In this document: positions 1-12,966 of the stretch, in pieces | Layout of the letters: each line of letters starts with the position of its first letter | Position numbering within the stretch: the stretch's first letter is position 1 | Assembly (NCBI GenBank): GCA_016861045.1 | Contig: BOKP01000004.1 | Span: forward strand, 248,001-312,000 | DNA length: 64,000 nucleotides | Source: Actinomycetes bacterium | GTDB lineage: Bacteria > Actinomycetota > Thermoleophilia > Solirubrobacterales > 70-9 | Reading direction: 5' to 3' | Position numbers and translations under genes: made by a program | The notes under the pieces: model-generated | What the model was told of the DNA's origin: nothing | Database searches by the model: none | The model's input: only the letters and a program-made list of their open reading frames with translations

Positions 1-748
1 CACCGCGACGGCGGGCGCCGTGCGCGCGTTCGGCAACCGCGAGCCGTACTTCACCGCCGACGTCGCCTCCGACCGCACCGTGCGGCAGGCGTTCTACGGC
101 GGCCTCGGGCTGGTCTCCGTCTACTGGGTGCCGATCCTGCAGTCGAGCGACGCGCTCGGGGTGATGATGATCGGCTGGCGGCTGCCGGTCGCCGCTCCGT
201 CGCCCCGGGTCGAGCGGCTGGTGCGGCTGCTCGCCGCCGAGGCCGCGGTCGCGATCGAGCGCGCGGCCCTGCTCGACCGGCTCGAGCGGATGGCGCACAC
301 CGACGACCTCACCGGGCTGGTCAACCGCCGCGCCTGGGACCGGGCGCTCGAGCGCGAGCTGGCAAGGGCGCGGCGCGAGCAGGAGCCGCTCGCCGTCGCG
401 ATGCTCGACCTCGACCGGTTCAAGAGCTACAACGATCGCCACGGCCACCAGGCCGGCGACCGCGTCCTCCGCGAGGCGGCGAGCGCGTGGCGCGCGGTCC
501 TTCGCGAGAGCGACCTGCTCGCCCGCTACGGCGGCGAGGAGTTCGCGGTGGCGTTTCCGGGCTGCGACCTCGACCGGGCGGAGGACCTCGTCGACCGCCT
601 CCGCCGGGCGACGCCGGCCGGGCAGTCCTGCTCCGCCGGCCTCGCCTGCTGGGACGGCGACGAGACGGCCGACCAGCTGCTCGGCCGGGCCGACTCGGCC
701 CTCTATGACGCCAAGCAGGCCGGCCGCGACCGGACGGTGGTGGCGTAG
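1..748 (+). CDS. GAF-like/GGDEF diguanylate cyclase, probably 5'-truncated by window edge
   Basis: ORF 20..748 carries DDLTGLVNRRAWD...YGGEEFAVAFPG, the GGDEF-domain signature; N-terminal part looks like the end of a GAF domain; frame open to window start. Confidence 0.85.
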   Translation, partial: TATAGAVRAFGNREPYFTADVASDRTVRQAFYGGLGLVSVYWVPILQSSDALGVMMIGWRLPVAAPSPRVERLVRLLAAEAAVAIERAALLDRLERMAHTDDLTGLVNRRAWDRALERELARARREQEPLAVAMLDLDRFKSYNDRHGHQAGDRVLREAASAWRAVLRESDLLARYGGEEFAVAFPGCDLDRAEDLVDRLRRATPAGQSCSAGLACWDGDETADQLLGRADSALYDAKQAGRDRTVVA

Positions 749-870
749 GGAGCGCTCACGCCCTCGCGGCGGTCGCCGCCCGGCCCCGCGGCCCGGTTCG
801 GGCACGGATCCGTCGCGGTCCTCCACTTCCGGGTGCTGATCGGTGACGGCGGCGGCGCTTTGCTGCGGCC

Positions 871-1548
871 ATGGCTTCGTCGCGGGATCTGGGAGCGGTG
901 CTGCTGGGCCTTCTCGCCCCTCCGCGCTGCCTGTCGTGCCGCGCGCCGCTCGTCCGGGCGGCGGCGGGTCCGGGGCTCTGCGGACCCTGCGCGGCCGCGG
1001 TCGAGCGATCGTCCCCCGTCGCCTTTCGCGCCGACGCGATCGACGGCGGCATCGCGCCGCTCCCCTACGAGGGCACCGGGCGCCGGCTCGTTGCGGCGCT
1101 CAAGTTCGGGCGGCTGGCGGTGGTCGCCGAGCTCGGCGCGACGCTGATCGCCGATCGGGCGCCGGCCGGGTGGCTGGAGGCGACGATCGTGCCGGTCCCG
1201 GCGGCGCCTCTCCGCGCGCGCCGGCGCGGGCTCGACCCCGCCTGGGAGCTGGCGTCGGCGCTGGTCGGGCAGACCGGCGCAGCGGCGGCCCCGGCGCTGC
1301 GCCGGCGCGACCGCCGGCACCAGCGCGGCCGCTCCCGGGCCGAGCGGCTGGCCCGCCCGCCGGTCGTCGACGCCGTCGCGGACGCCCCCCGGCGGGCGCT
1401 GCTGATCGACGACGTCGTCACGACCGGAGCGACGATCGACGCCTGCGCGCGGGCGCTCCGCCTCGCCGGCAGCGTCGAGGTGCGCGCCCTGGCGCTCGCC
1501 GCGGTGCCGCCGCGGCGAGCGGTTGGCGATCGAGAGCCCGCCCCATAG
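871..1548 (+). CDS. comF: ComF family phosphoribosyltransferase
   Basis: N-terminal CLSCRAPL...CGPC zinc-ribbon plus PRPP motif ALLIDDVVTTGATIDACARAL. Confidence 0.88.
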   Translation: MASSRDLGAVLLGLLAPPRCLSCRAPLVRAAAGPGLCGPCAAAVERSSPVAFRADAIDGGIAPLPYEGTGRRLVAALKFGRLAVVAELGATLIADRAPAGWLEATIVPVPAAPLRARRRGLDPAWELASALVGQTGAAAAPALRRRDRRHQRGRSRAERLARPPVVDAVADAPRRALLIDDVVTTGATIDACARALRLAGSVEVRALALAAVPPRRAVGDREPAP

Positions 1549-1586
1549 GATTGTCGGGCCCGGGGAAGGCGATGTGAGGAGGCACC

Positions 1587-1934
1587 GTGCAGATCGAGAT
1601 CGTCGGTCGCGGATTCGAGGTCGATGAGGAGACGCGCGAGAGCGTCCGCAAGCGCTTCGACCGGGTCGATCGCCAGGTCTTCGAGCATGCCCGTCTCGAG
1701 GTCGTGCTCCGCGAGGAGTCGAACCCGGCGATCGCCGACAAGTACGTCGCCGAGGCGACGCTGGGCCTGAAGCGCGTGACGCTCCACGCGGAGGAGCGCT
1801 CGCTGACGATGGACCACTCGATCAAGGAGGTCGCGCTCGACATCCGGCGCCAGGTCAAGCGGCACCGCGAGCAGCGTCGCAAGCGCTCGCTGAGGCGGCG
1901 CCTCGCCTCCCGGGCGCGCGGCCGCGAAGCCTGA
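1587..1934 (+). CDS. hpf: Ribosome hibernation promoting factor / RaiA family, short form with basic tail
   Basis: 115 aa; MQIEIVGRGFEVDEETRESVRKRFDRVDR... sigma-54 modulation/S30EA-like fold; upstream of secA. Confidence 0.85.
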   Translation: MQIEIVGRGFEVDEETRESVRKRFDRVDRQVFEHARLEVVLREESNPAIADKYVAEATLGLKRVTLHAEERSLTMDHSIKEVALDIRRQVKRHREQRRKRSLRRRLASRARGREA

Positions 1935-2013
1935 GCCCGGCGCCCGGCGCGCGGCGGCGGGCCGGTGGCGAGGCGCCCGGGAGGCGGCCTGGCGTTCTGT
2001 ACCCTGACCTGCG

Positions 2014-4851
<2,838 letters not shown>

Positions 4852-4995
4852 GCGGGCGGGAGACGGCGGCGCTCTCGTCCGGCCCGGGCGGGGCGGTCGC
4901 TCGGTAGTGTGGGGGCCCTCCGCCGCGAACGCGCGCGGGCCGGAGGCGCAAAGGGGACGGTCGCGTCCCTCCCCGGCCCACCAGAGAAGGATGAG

Positions 4996-6051
4996 ATGAG
5001 AAAGCTCCCCCCTGCCGTTGCCCTGATCGCCGCCCTCGCCGCCCTCGCCGCCCCGGCCGGCGCCGGCGCCGGGACCGCCGACACGGTGACGATCTCGGGT
5101 CGCGCCTACACGTTCAACCACATGAGCGACTACATCGAGGGCGCGACGATCAAAGTCCGCGAGATCCCCGGCCTCGGCGCCACCACCGACGCCAGCGGCG
5201 ACTACACGCTCGAGGTGCCCGACGACAGCAACGTCACGCCGTACATCGACCCGCCGGACGGCTGGAACGAGATCGACCTGCAGACGTTCCACACCCGCGG
5301 CGAGGACATCGAGAACGCGAACTTCCAGACCCCGGCCGACCTCGAGTACAACGCGCTCGCGGCGATCCTCTCGGTGCCGATCGACGAGGCGACCGGCCGC
5401 CCGGCGCAATGCGTGATCGTCACCACCGCCTCGGCACGGAACGTGCGCGGCGTCGACTACGAGACCTTCCACGAGCGCACGCCGCACGGAGTCCCGGGCG
5501 CGACCTCGGAGGAGCTGCCGGCGCTGGAGGGCCCGGTCTACTTCAATGAGCACGTGATCCCCGACCGGACGAAGACCGAGACCTCGGAGGACGGCGGGAT
5601 CATCTGGAGCGTCGTCCCGGCCGGGACCTACCGGATCGTGACGACGAGCCCCAGCACCCGCTTCGCGAGCTTTCTCGCGACCTGCAGGGACGGCCGGATC
5701 GTCAACGCGAACCCGCCCTGGGGCGCCTACGAGCTGGCCGCCGGCGAGCAGCCGCTCGGGGCGAGCGTCGTCGCCGCCTCGGTGGCCGGAACGAAGATCC
5801 GGTCCGGCGAGCGCCGCAAGGTCGTGGTCGGGATCGAGAGCGGTGAGGCGACCCGGGTCAACGCCGTGCTCCGCAAGCAGGGCAGGCGGATCGGCCACGC
5901 GCGCGTCGACGTCGGCACCGGCGCCGGGAAGGTGAGGGTCCCGGTCCGGCGACGTGCCGGCATGGGCAGGGCGAGGCTGAGCGTCCGGCTCCGCGACGCG
6001 GCGGGGGACCGGGTGACCAGCCACCACCGGGTCGTCCTCCCGCCCCGCTGA
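4996..6051 (+). CDS. Secreted protein with carboxypeptidase-regulatory-like domain
   Basis: Signal peptide MRKLPPAVALIAALAALAAPAGAGAG followed by GATIKVREIPGLGATTDASGDYTLEVPDDSNV; ATG at 4996 in frame with ORF 4909..6051. Confidence 0.7.
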   Translation: MRKLPPAVALIAALAALAAPAGAGAGTADTVTISGRAYTFNHMSDYIEGATIKVREIPGLGATTDASGDYTLEVPDDSNVTPYIDPPDGWNEIDLQTFHTRGEDIENANFQTPADLEYNALAAILSVPIDEATGRPAQCVIVTTASARNVRGVDYETFHERTPHGVPGATSEELPALEGPVYFNEHVIPDRTKTETSEDGGIIWSVVPAGTYRIVTTSPSTRFASFLATCRDGRIVNANPPWGAYELAAGEQPLGASVVAASVAGTKIRSGERRKVVVGIESGEATRVNAVLRKQGRRIGHARVDVGTGAGKVRVPVRRRAGMGRARLSVRLRDAAGDRVTSHHRVVLPPR

Positions 6052-6116
6052 CCGCCGGCCGCCAACCCTCGGGTGACCCAGGGCGGCCGATCGGCCGCGC
6101 CGAGCCTCGGAGGCGG

Positions 6117-6518
6117 TCAGCCGTCCGGTGCCACGCCCCCGGGGTCGGGCTCGACGGCGTTGGCGAGCAGCATCTCGATCGGGATGACCTCGAGCGCGCG
6201 CTCGTGCGTTGCCGCGAGGACGACGCCGGGGGCGCAGCCGGCCCGCTCCGCCTCGAGCCAGCGCGGCGCGCAGACGCACCAGCGGTCGCCGGGCGCGAGC
6301 CCGGGGAAGCCGAGCTGCGGCGCCGGGGTCGAGAGGTCGTTGCCGGCGAGCCGGCTGAACCGGAGGAACTCGCCGGTGACGATCGAGCAGACGGTGTGGC
6401 TGCCTGCGTCCTCGGGCCCGGTGGCGCAGCAGCCGTCCCGGTAGAACCCCGTCGTCGGTTCGGCCGAGCACTTCCGCAGCCCGCCGCCGACCACGTTGAT
6501 GTCGGGAACCCGGCCCAC
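6117..6518 (-). CDS. DUF2237 family protein
   Basis: NVVGGGLRKCSAEPTTGFYRDGCCATGPEDAGSHTVCSIVTGEFL...GDRWCVCAPRWLEA; likely GTG start at 6518 inside ORF 6117..6683. Confidence 0.8.
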   Translation of the reverse strand: MGRVPDINVVGGGLRKCSAEPTTGFYRDGCCATGPEDAGSHTVCSIVTGEFLRFSRLAGNDLSTPAPQLGFPGLAPGDRWCVCAPRWLEAERAGCAPGVVLAATHERALEVIPIEMLLANAVEPDPGGVAPDG

Positions 6519-6627
6519 GGGGCAATGTCTACTCCGCCGGACCCGCCCCTGCGCGTCCGGCCCCTCCGGGCCCGCCGGATCGTCCGCCCGGGGTCCGGTT
6601 CGGCCTCCACGGATACACTCGCCGTCG

Positions 6628-7744
6628 ATGAGCGAGGCGCCCGAGACCAACGCCCGCATCGCGGAGGTCCGCGAGCAGCTCACCCTGCTCCGGGACTACC
6701 TTTGACCCCGATTCGCTGAGCAAGGAGGTCGCCCGGCTCGAGGGCGAGATGCAGGCGCCGGGCTTCTGGGATGAGGCGGAGCGCGCGGCGAAGGTCTCGG
6801 CGGAGCACACCCGGGCGAAGCGCCGGCTCGAGCTCTGGAACGGGCTCTCCTCCGACGTCGACGACCTCGACGACCTCGCCGAGATGGCGACCGAGGACGA
6901 GGAGCTCGCCGCCGAGCTCGAATCCCAGCTCGACTCGATCGCGACGCGGCTCGCCGAGCTCGAGGAGCAGCGCTTGTTCAGCGGCGAGCACGACGGCGGT
7001 GACGCCGTCGTCACCGTGCGCTCCGGCGCCGGCGGCACCGACTCGCAGGACTGGGCCGAGATGCTTCTGCGGATGTACCTGCGCTGGGCCGAGGCGCGCG
7101 GGTTCGCGGTCGAGATGAAGGAGGCCTCCGAGGGCGAGGAGGCGGGGCTGAAGTCGGCGACCTTCGTCGTCCGCGGCGAGAACGCCTACGGCCTGTTCGC
7201 GGCCGAGCGCGGCGTCCACCGCCTCGTCCGGATCTCGCCGTTCGACTCGCAGTCGCGGCGCCACACCGCCTTCGCCCAGCTCGACGTCGCCCCGCTCGTC
7301 GACGACGACGTCGAGGTCGAGCTCGACGAGGGCGACATCCGCGTCGACACCTACCGCGCCTCCGGGGCCGGCGGCCAGCACGTCAACAAGACCGACTCTG
7401 CGGTCCGGCTCACCCACGTGCCGACCGGGATCGTCGTCCAGTGCCAGAACGAGCGCTCGCAGACCCAGAACAAGGCGACGGCGATGCAGATGCTGCGGGC
7501 GCGGCTGATCGCTGAGCAGGAGCGCAAGCGCGAGGAGGAGCTGGCAGCGGCGCGCGGCGAGCAGAAGGCGGTCGAGTGGGGCTCGCAGATCCGCAGCTAC
7601 ACGCTCCACCCGACGACCCGCGTCAAGGACCACCGGACCGGCCACGAGGCCGGCGACGCCCAGCGCGTCCTCGACGGCGACCTCGACGGCTTCGTCCGCG
7701 AGTACCTGCTGCAGAGCGCCGCCGGCACGACGGCGACCCCGTGA
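6628..7744 (+). CDS. prfB: Peptide chain release factor 2 with programmed +1 frameshift at CTT-TGA-C
   Basis: Frame-0 [28 protein letters not shown] ends at TGA 6703-6705; +1 shift gives [25 protein letters not shown] and joins ORF 6749..7744, which has the GGQ motif ([23 protein letters not shown]). Confidence 0.96.
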
Positions 7745-8592
7745 CGCTCCGGCCCGACGACCTCGAGGCGCTGGTCGCCGCGGCGCTCGCCGAGGACCTC
7801 GGCGCCGGCGACGTGACGACCGACGCGACCGTTTCCTCCGACGCCCGCGGCCGCGCGAGGATCGTCCAGAAGCAGCCCGGCGTCCTCTTCGGACTCGACG
7901 CCGCCGCGGCCGCGTTCCGGCAGGCCGGCGCCGGCGATCTCGACAGGGTGATCGCCGAGGGCACCTGGTCGGACGCCGTTCCCCGCGACGTGGCCCTGGT
8001 CGCCGGACCCGCCCGCGCGCTGCTCGCCGCCGAGCGCGTCGCACTCAACCTGCTCGGGCACCTCTCCGGCGTCGCGACGCTGACCGCGCGCTACGTCGAG
8101 GCGGCGCGCGCCGAAGGCGGCCGGGCCGTGATCCTCGACACCCGCAAGACGACGCCGCTGCTCCGCACCCTCGAGAAGGCCGCCGTCCGCGCCGGCGGCG
8201 GCCGGAACCACCGCATGGGCCTCGACGACGCGATCCTGATCAAGGAGAACCACATCGCCCTCGCCGGCGGCGTCGCCGCGGCCGTCGCCCGCGCCCGCGA
8301 GGCCCGCCCCGACCTCCCGGTCGAGATCGAGTGCCGCGACGCGACCGAGCTCGCCGCCGCTCTCGCCGCCGGCGCCGACCGCCTGCTCCTCGACAACATG
8401 GACCCCGACGGCCTCCGCGCCGCCGTCGCCGCCCGCGACGAGGCCGGCTCCGCGGCAGCGCTCGAGGCATCCGGCGGCGTCACCCTCGACACGGTCGCCG
8501 CGATCTCCGCCACCGGCGTCGACTTCATCTCGGTCGGCGCCCTGACCCACTCGGCCCCGGCGCTCGACCTGTCGATGCTGCTCGAGGGGTAG
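7741..8592 (+). CDS. nadC: Nicotinate-nucleotide pyrophosphorylase (carboxylating)
   Basis: GTG start overlapping prfB stop (GTGA); [56 protein letters not shown]. Confidence 0.96.
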   Translation: MTLRPDDLEALVAAALAEDLGAGDVTTDATVSSDARGRARIVQKQPGVLFGLDAAAAAFRQAGAGDLDRVIAEGTWSDAVPRDVALVAGPARALLAAERVALNLLGHLSGVATLTARYVEAARAEGGRAVILDTRKTTPLLRTLEKAAVRAGGGRNHRMGLDDAILIKENHIALAGGVAAAVARAREARPDLPVEIECRDATELAAALAAGADRLLLDNMDPDGLRAAVAARDEAGSAAALEASGGVTLDTVAAISATGVDFISVGALTHSAPALDLSMLLEG

Positions 8593-9453
8593 CTACTTCA
8601 AGAGCCGCGAGAGGCGGCGGTCGGCGAGGACCCGGCCGCCGGTCTGCTCGGCCGGGCAGTAGCAGGTGATCCGATCCGAGTAGTGGATCGCGGCGATCGT
8701 GGTGCCGCAGCGCGGGCATGGCTCGCCCTCGCGGCGGTGGACCTCGAGCGGCATCGGCATCTTGTCGGGGATCGTGTCGCCGACGACCTCCTCGTAGTGG
8801 TCGATCGCGTCGCCGAGGACGTGGAGGGCGGCGTGCAGGCGATCGAGCTCGTCGGCGCTCAGTTCCGAGCCCTTCCTGAACGGCGACAGACTCGCCTCCC
8901 AGAGGATCTCGTCGACCCAGGAGCGGCCGATGCCGGCGATCGTCCGCTGGTCGCGCAGCAGCGGGTGGAGGTGGCGGGGCTGGTCGAGCGCGGTGGCGAG
9001 CTCCTCCCGGCCCGGCGCCGGCCAGGCCTCCGGGCCGAGCGTGGCGACCATCTCGTCGTCCTCGACGGCGCCGGCCTCGAGCAGCTTCGCCCAGGCCCGC
9101 TGCTTGGATCCGAACTCGCGCAGCCGCAGCTCGCGCCCGTCGCCGAGCCGGACGAGCACCCGCGAGGCGCGGTCGCGCAGCGAGGCCCGCCTGCCGAAGA
9201 CCTGCAGGCGCCCGGCCGACATCATGTGGACGAGCAGCGCGAGCTCGGGATCGCCGCCGCGGCCGAGCTCGACGACCGGCATCTTGCCGGCCCTGCGCAC
9301 GCCGGCGACCCGCATGCCGACGATTGCCTCGAGCGGCGGCTTGACGCTCTTCAGCGCGACCATCCCCGGAGCCAGCACCGACTCGACCTCGGCCCCGGTC
9401 AGGGCCGCGGCCAGTCTCCGCGCCGTGATCTCGACCTCGGGCAGCTCCGGCAC
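8593..9453 (-). CDS. mutM: Fpg/Nei family DNA glycosylase (formamidopyrimidine-DNA glycosylase-like)
   Basis: MPELPEVEITARRL N-terminus, GIGRSWVDEILWEA H2TH region, C-terminal zinc-finger-like CPRCGTTIAAIHYSDRITCYCPAEQTGG. Confidence 0.88.
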   Translation of the reverse strand: MPELPEVEITARRLAAALTGAEVESVLAPGMVALKSVKPPLEAIVGMRVAGVRRAGKMPVVELGRGGDPELALLVHMMSAGRLQVFGRRASLRDRASRVLVRLGDGRELRLREFGSKQRAWAKLLEAGAVEDDEMVATLGPEAWPAPGREELATALDQPRHLHPLLRDQRTIAGIGRSWVDEILWEASLSPFRKGSELSADELDRLHAALHVLGDAIDHYEEVVGDTIPDKMPMPLEVHRREGEPCPRCGTTIAAIHYSDRITCYCPAEQTGGRVLADRRLSRLLK

Positions 9454-9635
9454 CGCCCCAGGGTAGTCCAGGGGGCCGGAGCCCCCCGCCTGCCTCCGCG
9501 ACGTTCGCCACCCATCCCGGCCCCGGTCAACGCGGGCGCTAGACTCAAGGCAGTCATTCGCACGCCCGCATGGCCGGTGGCCGGCGGCTTGCGAACATCA
9601 AGGATCAGTCCGCCCGATGAGGGTGGGAGGCACCG

Positions 9636-10685
9636 ATGCAGGAACTCGCGACCAGCCAGGAACCGCCCGCGACGATGCCGGGCTCGCCGGAGGCGTTGAC
9701 GCCGGTGGAGATCGCCGTGCTCAGCGCCGAGGTAAAGGAGCTCGCCGCCGAGCGCGACGCCGTCGTCCTCGCCCACAACTACCAGCTGCCCGAGCTGCAG
9801 GACCTCGCCGACTACGTCGGCGACTCGCTCGGCCTCTCGCGCGCCGCCGCCGCGGCCGACGCCGCGGTGATCGCCTTCTGCGGCGTCCACTTCATGGCCG
9901 AGACGGCATCGGTGCTGTCGCCCGAGAAGACCGTGCTGATCCCCGACCTCGAGGCCGGCTGCTCGCTCGCCGACTCGATCGACGCCGACCAGCTTCGCGC
10001 CTGGAAGGCCGAGCACCCGGGAGCGCTGGTCGTCATGTACGTCAACACCTCGGCCGCGGTCAAGGCGGAGACCGACTACTGCTGCACGTCCTCGAACGCG
10101 GTTGCGGTCGTCGAGCACATCTGGCGGGAGCACGGGCCCGAGACCGAGATCCTGTTCGGCCCCGACCTCTGGCTCGGCACGTTCGTCGAGCGCGAGACCG
10201 GCCTGGTCGACGATCCCGAGCGCCGGTCGCGCTTCCACGTCTGGGACGGCGAGTGCCACGTCCACGCCGGGATCCGCCCCGACGACATCACCGAGATGCG
10301 GGCCGAGCACCCGGGGGCCGAGTTCCTGATCCACCCCGAGTGCGGCTGCTCGACTCAGGCGATGGAGTACGTCGCCTCCGGTGACATCTCCGACGAGGGC
10401 GTCCACATGCTCTCGACCTCGGGGATGCTCCATCACGTCGAGGGGAACCCGGAGGGCGAGTTCATCGTCGCGACCGAGACCGGGATGCTCTACCCGCTCG
10501 AGCAGGCCGCCCCCGGCGCCGACCTGATCGCCGCCAACCGGATGGCCTTCTGCAAGTACATGAAGATGATCACGCTGCCGAAGCTCCGCGACTCGCTCCG
10601 CGACATGGTCCACGAGGTCAGGGTCCCGACCGAGATCGCCGAGCGGGCGCGGATCCCGATCGAGCGGATGGTCGCGATCGGCTGA
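9636..10685 (+). CDS. nadA: Quinolinate synthase
   Basis: VVLAHNYQLPELQDLADYVGDSLGLSRAA, FCGVHFMAETA, HPECGCSTQAMEY cysteine ligands. Confidence 0.97.
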   Translation: MQELATSQEPPATMPGSPEALTPVEIAVLSAEVKELAAERDAVVLAHNYQLPELQDLADYVGDSLGLSRAAAAADAAVIAFCGVHFMAETASVLSPEKTVLIPDLEAGCSLADSIDADQLRAWKAEHPGALVVMYVNTSAAVKAETDYCCTSSNAVAVVEHIWREHGPETEILFGPDLWLGTFVERETGLVDDPERRSRFHVWDGECHVHAGIRPDDITEMRAEHPGAEFLIHPECGCSTQAMEYVASGDISDEGVHMLSTSGMLHHVEGNPEGEFIVATETGMLYPLEQAAPGADLIAANRMAFCKYMKMITLPKLRDSLRDMVHEVRVPTEIAERARIPIERMVAIG

Positions 10686-10793
10686 CGGGCCGGGAGACGC
10701 GATGGCGCCGTCTTCGGCCCGCTCGCGCGCCCGAGCATGCATCGCCGGCACCTTCCCGGTCCCGTGCCCCGCCTTGTCGGCAGGCCGGCGGGC

Positions 10794-11681
10794 TCACCTG
10801 ATCCGCGCGCCGATCATCGCGGCGATCTCCGTCGCGACCGCCGTGCGGTCCGCGAGCGCGGTCCACGAGTAGCGGCGAATGAGGTAGCCGGCCAGGGCGA
10901 GGTCGGCATCGCGAGCGTTGTCCCTGTCGCGCTGCGCGCGAGCGAGGTGATCGGCTCCGTCGGCCTCGACGACGAGCATCGCATCCAGCCACAGGAAGTC
11001 GACCTCGTAGCCGAGCAAGGGGACGTTGACCGCAGGCAGCGGCAGACCGTGGTCGCGGCAGGTCGCGAGCAGGATCTCCTCGAGCCTCGAACGCGTCGCG
11101 GCGAGCGGCAGCGACCGCTCGCCGAGGAGCTTGCGGATCGTCCCCGATCCCTTCCGCGATGGTGAGGCGTCGAGCAGCGCGCCCAATCGCTCGCGGTCGA
11201 GCCCGCGTCGCTCCGCCTGCTCGAAGGCGCGCCGCGTCCCAAGCGGCGTCAGGACCGTGGCGAGGTCCCAGACCGTGCGGGTCACGGTGGTCACCGGGAT
11301 CCTGTTGCGAACGGTGATGTCACTCCGGGGAAGGCGGCGAGGGGAGTGGGTGACGATCCCGGTCGGGCCGCGGCGCCCGCGACCGGGCACCGAGACGTGG
11401 AGGGCGAAGCGCTCGCGGCGGGGGACGATCCCGTGAAGCTGTCCCGCCGGGCCATGGCTCAGGGCGGCGCCCGGGACGCAGGCGAGGACGGCGGCGAGCC
11501 AGCGCCCCTCCTGCGAGATCCTGGCGTGGCCGACCGCGTAGACGCCGCGGTGGAGGCGGTGAAGGTGGCCGCGACGAGCCAGGCCGTTGAGCCGATCGGA
11601 TGTGACTCCGATCGCGAGCAGCTGACGCCGGGCGACGACGCCGTGCTGGCGAGCGGCGAGATCGGCGATCGCAGCGGCCAT
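10794..11681 (-). CDS. AbiEi-like winged-helix N-terminal domain plus DUF559-type endonuclease-like domain
   Basis: MAAAIADLAARQHGVVARRQLLAIGVTSDRLNGLARRGHLHRLHRGVYAVGH...; C-terminal VDFLWLDAMLVVEADGADH..RDRDNARDADLALAGYLIRRYSW. Confidence 0.8.
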   Translation of the reverse strand: MAAAIADLAARQHGVVARRQLLAIGVTSDRLNGLARRGHLHRLHRGVYAVGHARISQEGRWLAAVLACVPGAALSHGPAGQLHGIVPRRERFALHVSVPGRGRRGPTGIVTHSPRRLPRSDITVRNRIPVTTVTRTVWDLATVLTPLGTRRAFEQAERRGLDRERLGALLDASPSRKGSGTIRKLLGERSLPLAATRSRLEEILLATCRDHGLPLPAVNVPLLGYEVDFLWLDAMLVVEADGADHLARAQRDRDNARDADLALAGYLIRRYSWTALADRTAVATEIAAMIGARIR

Positions 11682-11773
11682 CGGTCGGCATTTGCGGTCC
11701 ATGCGACACCAAACCCCGGCCAATCGGGGCGTGCCCCCGGGCCCGACCCCTTCTCTCCCCCGCCTGCTCCCGG

Positions 11774-12796
11774 CTACTCGGCCGCCGGCTCCTCGTCGGG
11801 ATCGACGTCAGCGCGGCGGCTGCGGCCGATCGGGAGGCCGGCCGTCGTGCGGGCGCGGTCGCTGAGATGGGCGCGGCGGCGGCGCATGTAGATGCGGCGC
11901 TGGAGCAGCAGCGTGACCAGCCCGGCGGCCATGATCGAGGCCAGGTTGAGGCCGAGCTGGATCGTCGCGCCCCGGGCCGTGGACCAGTCGGCGTAGGCGG
12001 CCGCGACCCCGATGTTCGATGCGGCCGGGACCGTGGCGACCGAGATCAGGACGCCGACGAGGGCGCTCGACTTGGCGGTCGTCAGGCTCAGCATCCCGAC
12101 GACGCCGGCGATGAGCGCGACGTAGACCGAGAAGATGTCGGGGTTGGAGATGAAGCGGACGAGCGTGTGCGAGTCGAAGTCGATCGTGCTCGGGATCTGG
12201 TCGATCTCGCGCAGCAGGATCGTCATCGCGCAGGTGGCCAGGGTGCCGATCAGGAAGCCGTAGAAGAGCGCCGCGGCGGAGCGGCGCGCCAGTCGCTCGC
12301 TGCGGTTGACGAGCGCCACGCAGATCCCCGCGATCGGCCCGAAGTCGGGCCCGACGACCATCGCCCCGACGATCAGGATCGGTTGGTTGAAGTAGATGCC
12401 GACGGCCGCGATCAGCATCGAGGCGACCATGAAGACGATGTAGCTCTGCGAGAGCTCGACGTTCTCCGACGTTCGCGAGGAGACGTTCTCCCAGACGACC
12501 GGGTCGGTGGCGAAGTCGTCGCGGCGACGCCGGAAGGCGTTCGAGCTCAGGGCCGAGATCTCGGAGTCGATCTCCTCGATCGCGATCGAGCCGTCGACGT
12601 CGACGTCGAGCTCGCGCAGGTCGGCGACGACGAGGCTGACGTCGGCGCGGGCGACGTCGCAGAGGACGAGGTCGCCGTCGGGCTTCGTCGCGACGTTCTC
12701 GAGGTGGACGATGTTGAAGGCCGAGTCGCTGCCGGTGAGCAGCTCGACGACGTGGCGGCACTCGGCGTGCGGGGCGACGATCCGCAGATGGACCAC
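11774..12796 (-). CDS. DUF389 family membrane protein
   Basis: Multi-TM with QSYIVFMVASMLIAAVGIYFNQPILIVGAMVVGPDFGPIAGICVALV; GTG start at 12796 (VVHLRIVAP). Confidence 0.85.
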   Translation of the reverse strand: MVHLRIVAPHAECRHVVELLTGSDSAFNIVHLENVATKPDGDLVLCDVARADVSLVVADLRELDVDVDGSIAIEEIDSEISALSSNAFRRRRDDFATDPVVWENVSSRTSENVELSQSYIVFMVASMLIAAVGIYFNQPILIVGAMVVGPDFGPIAGICVALVNRSERLARRSAAALFYGFLIGTLATCAMTILLREIDQIPSTIDFDSHTLVRFISNPDIFSVYVALIAGVVGMLSLTTAKSSALVGVLISVATVPAASNIGVAAAYADWSTARGATIQLGLNLASIMAAGLVTLLLQRRIYMRRRRAHLSDRARTTAGLPIGRSRRADVDPDEEPAAE

Positions 12797-12966
12797 GGCG
12801 GAGATCGTAGGGGCCGGCCGGGTCGCGTCGGGCGCACGAGCGAACCGTGTGCGCATTATGAGCGTTCGCTTATCATTCGTCCCCCTAACGACGCGCCTTG
12901 CAGGGCTCCGCCCACCGGGCCCGGCCGGAGGAACGTTCCCGGCGCCGACGAAGGAGGCTTCCGACA

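Noticed and set aside
10794-11681. AbiEi-like gene as a toxin-antitoxin/phage defence system
   Set aside because: Single gene with a DUF559-like C-terminus and no AbiEii partner adjacent; such solitary genes are common in actinobacteria and do not establish a defence function
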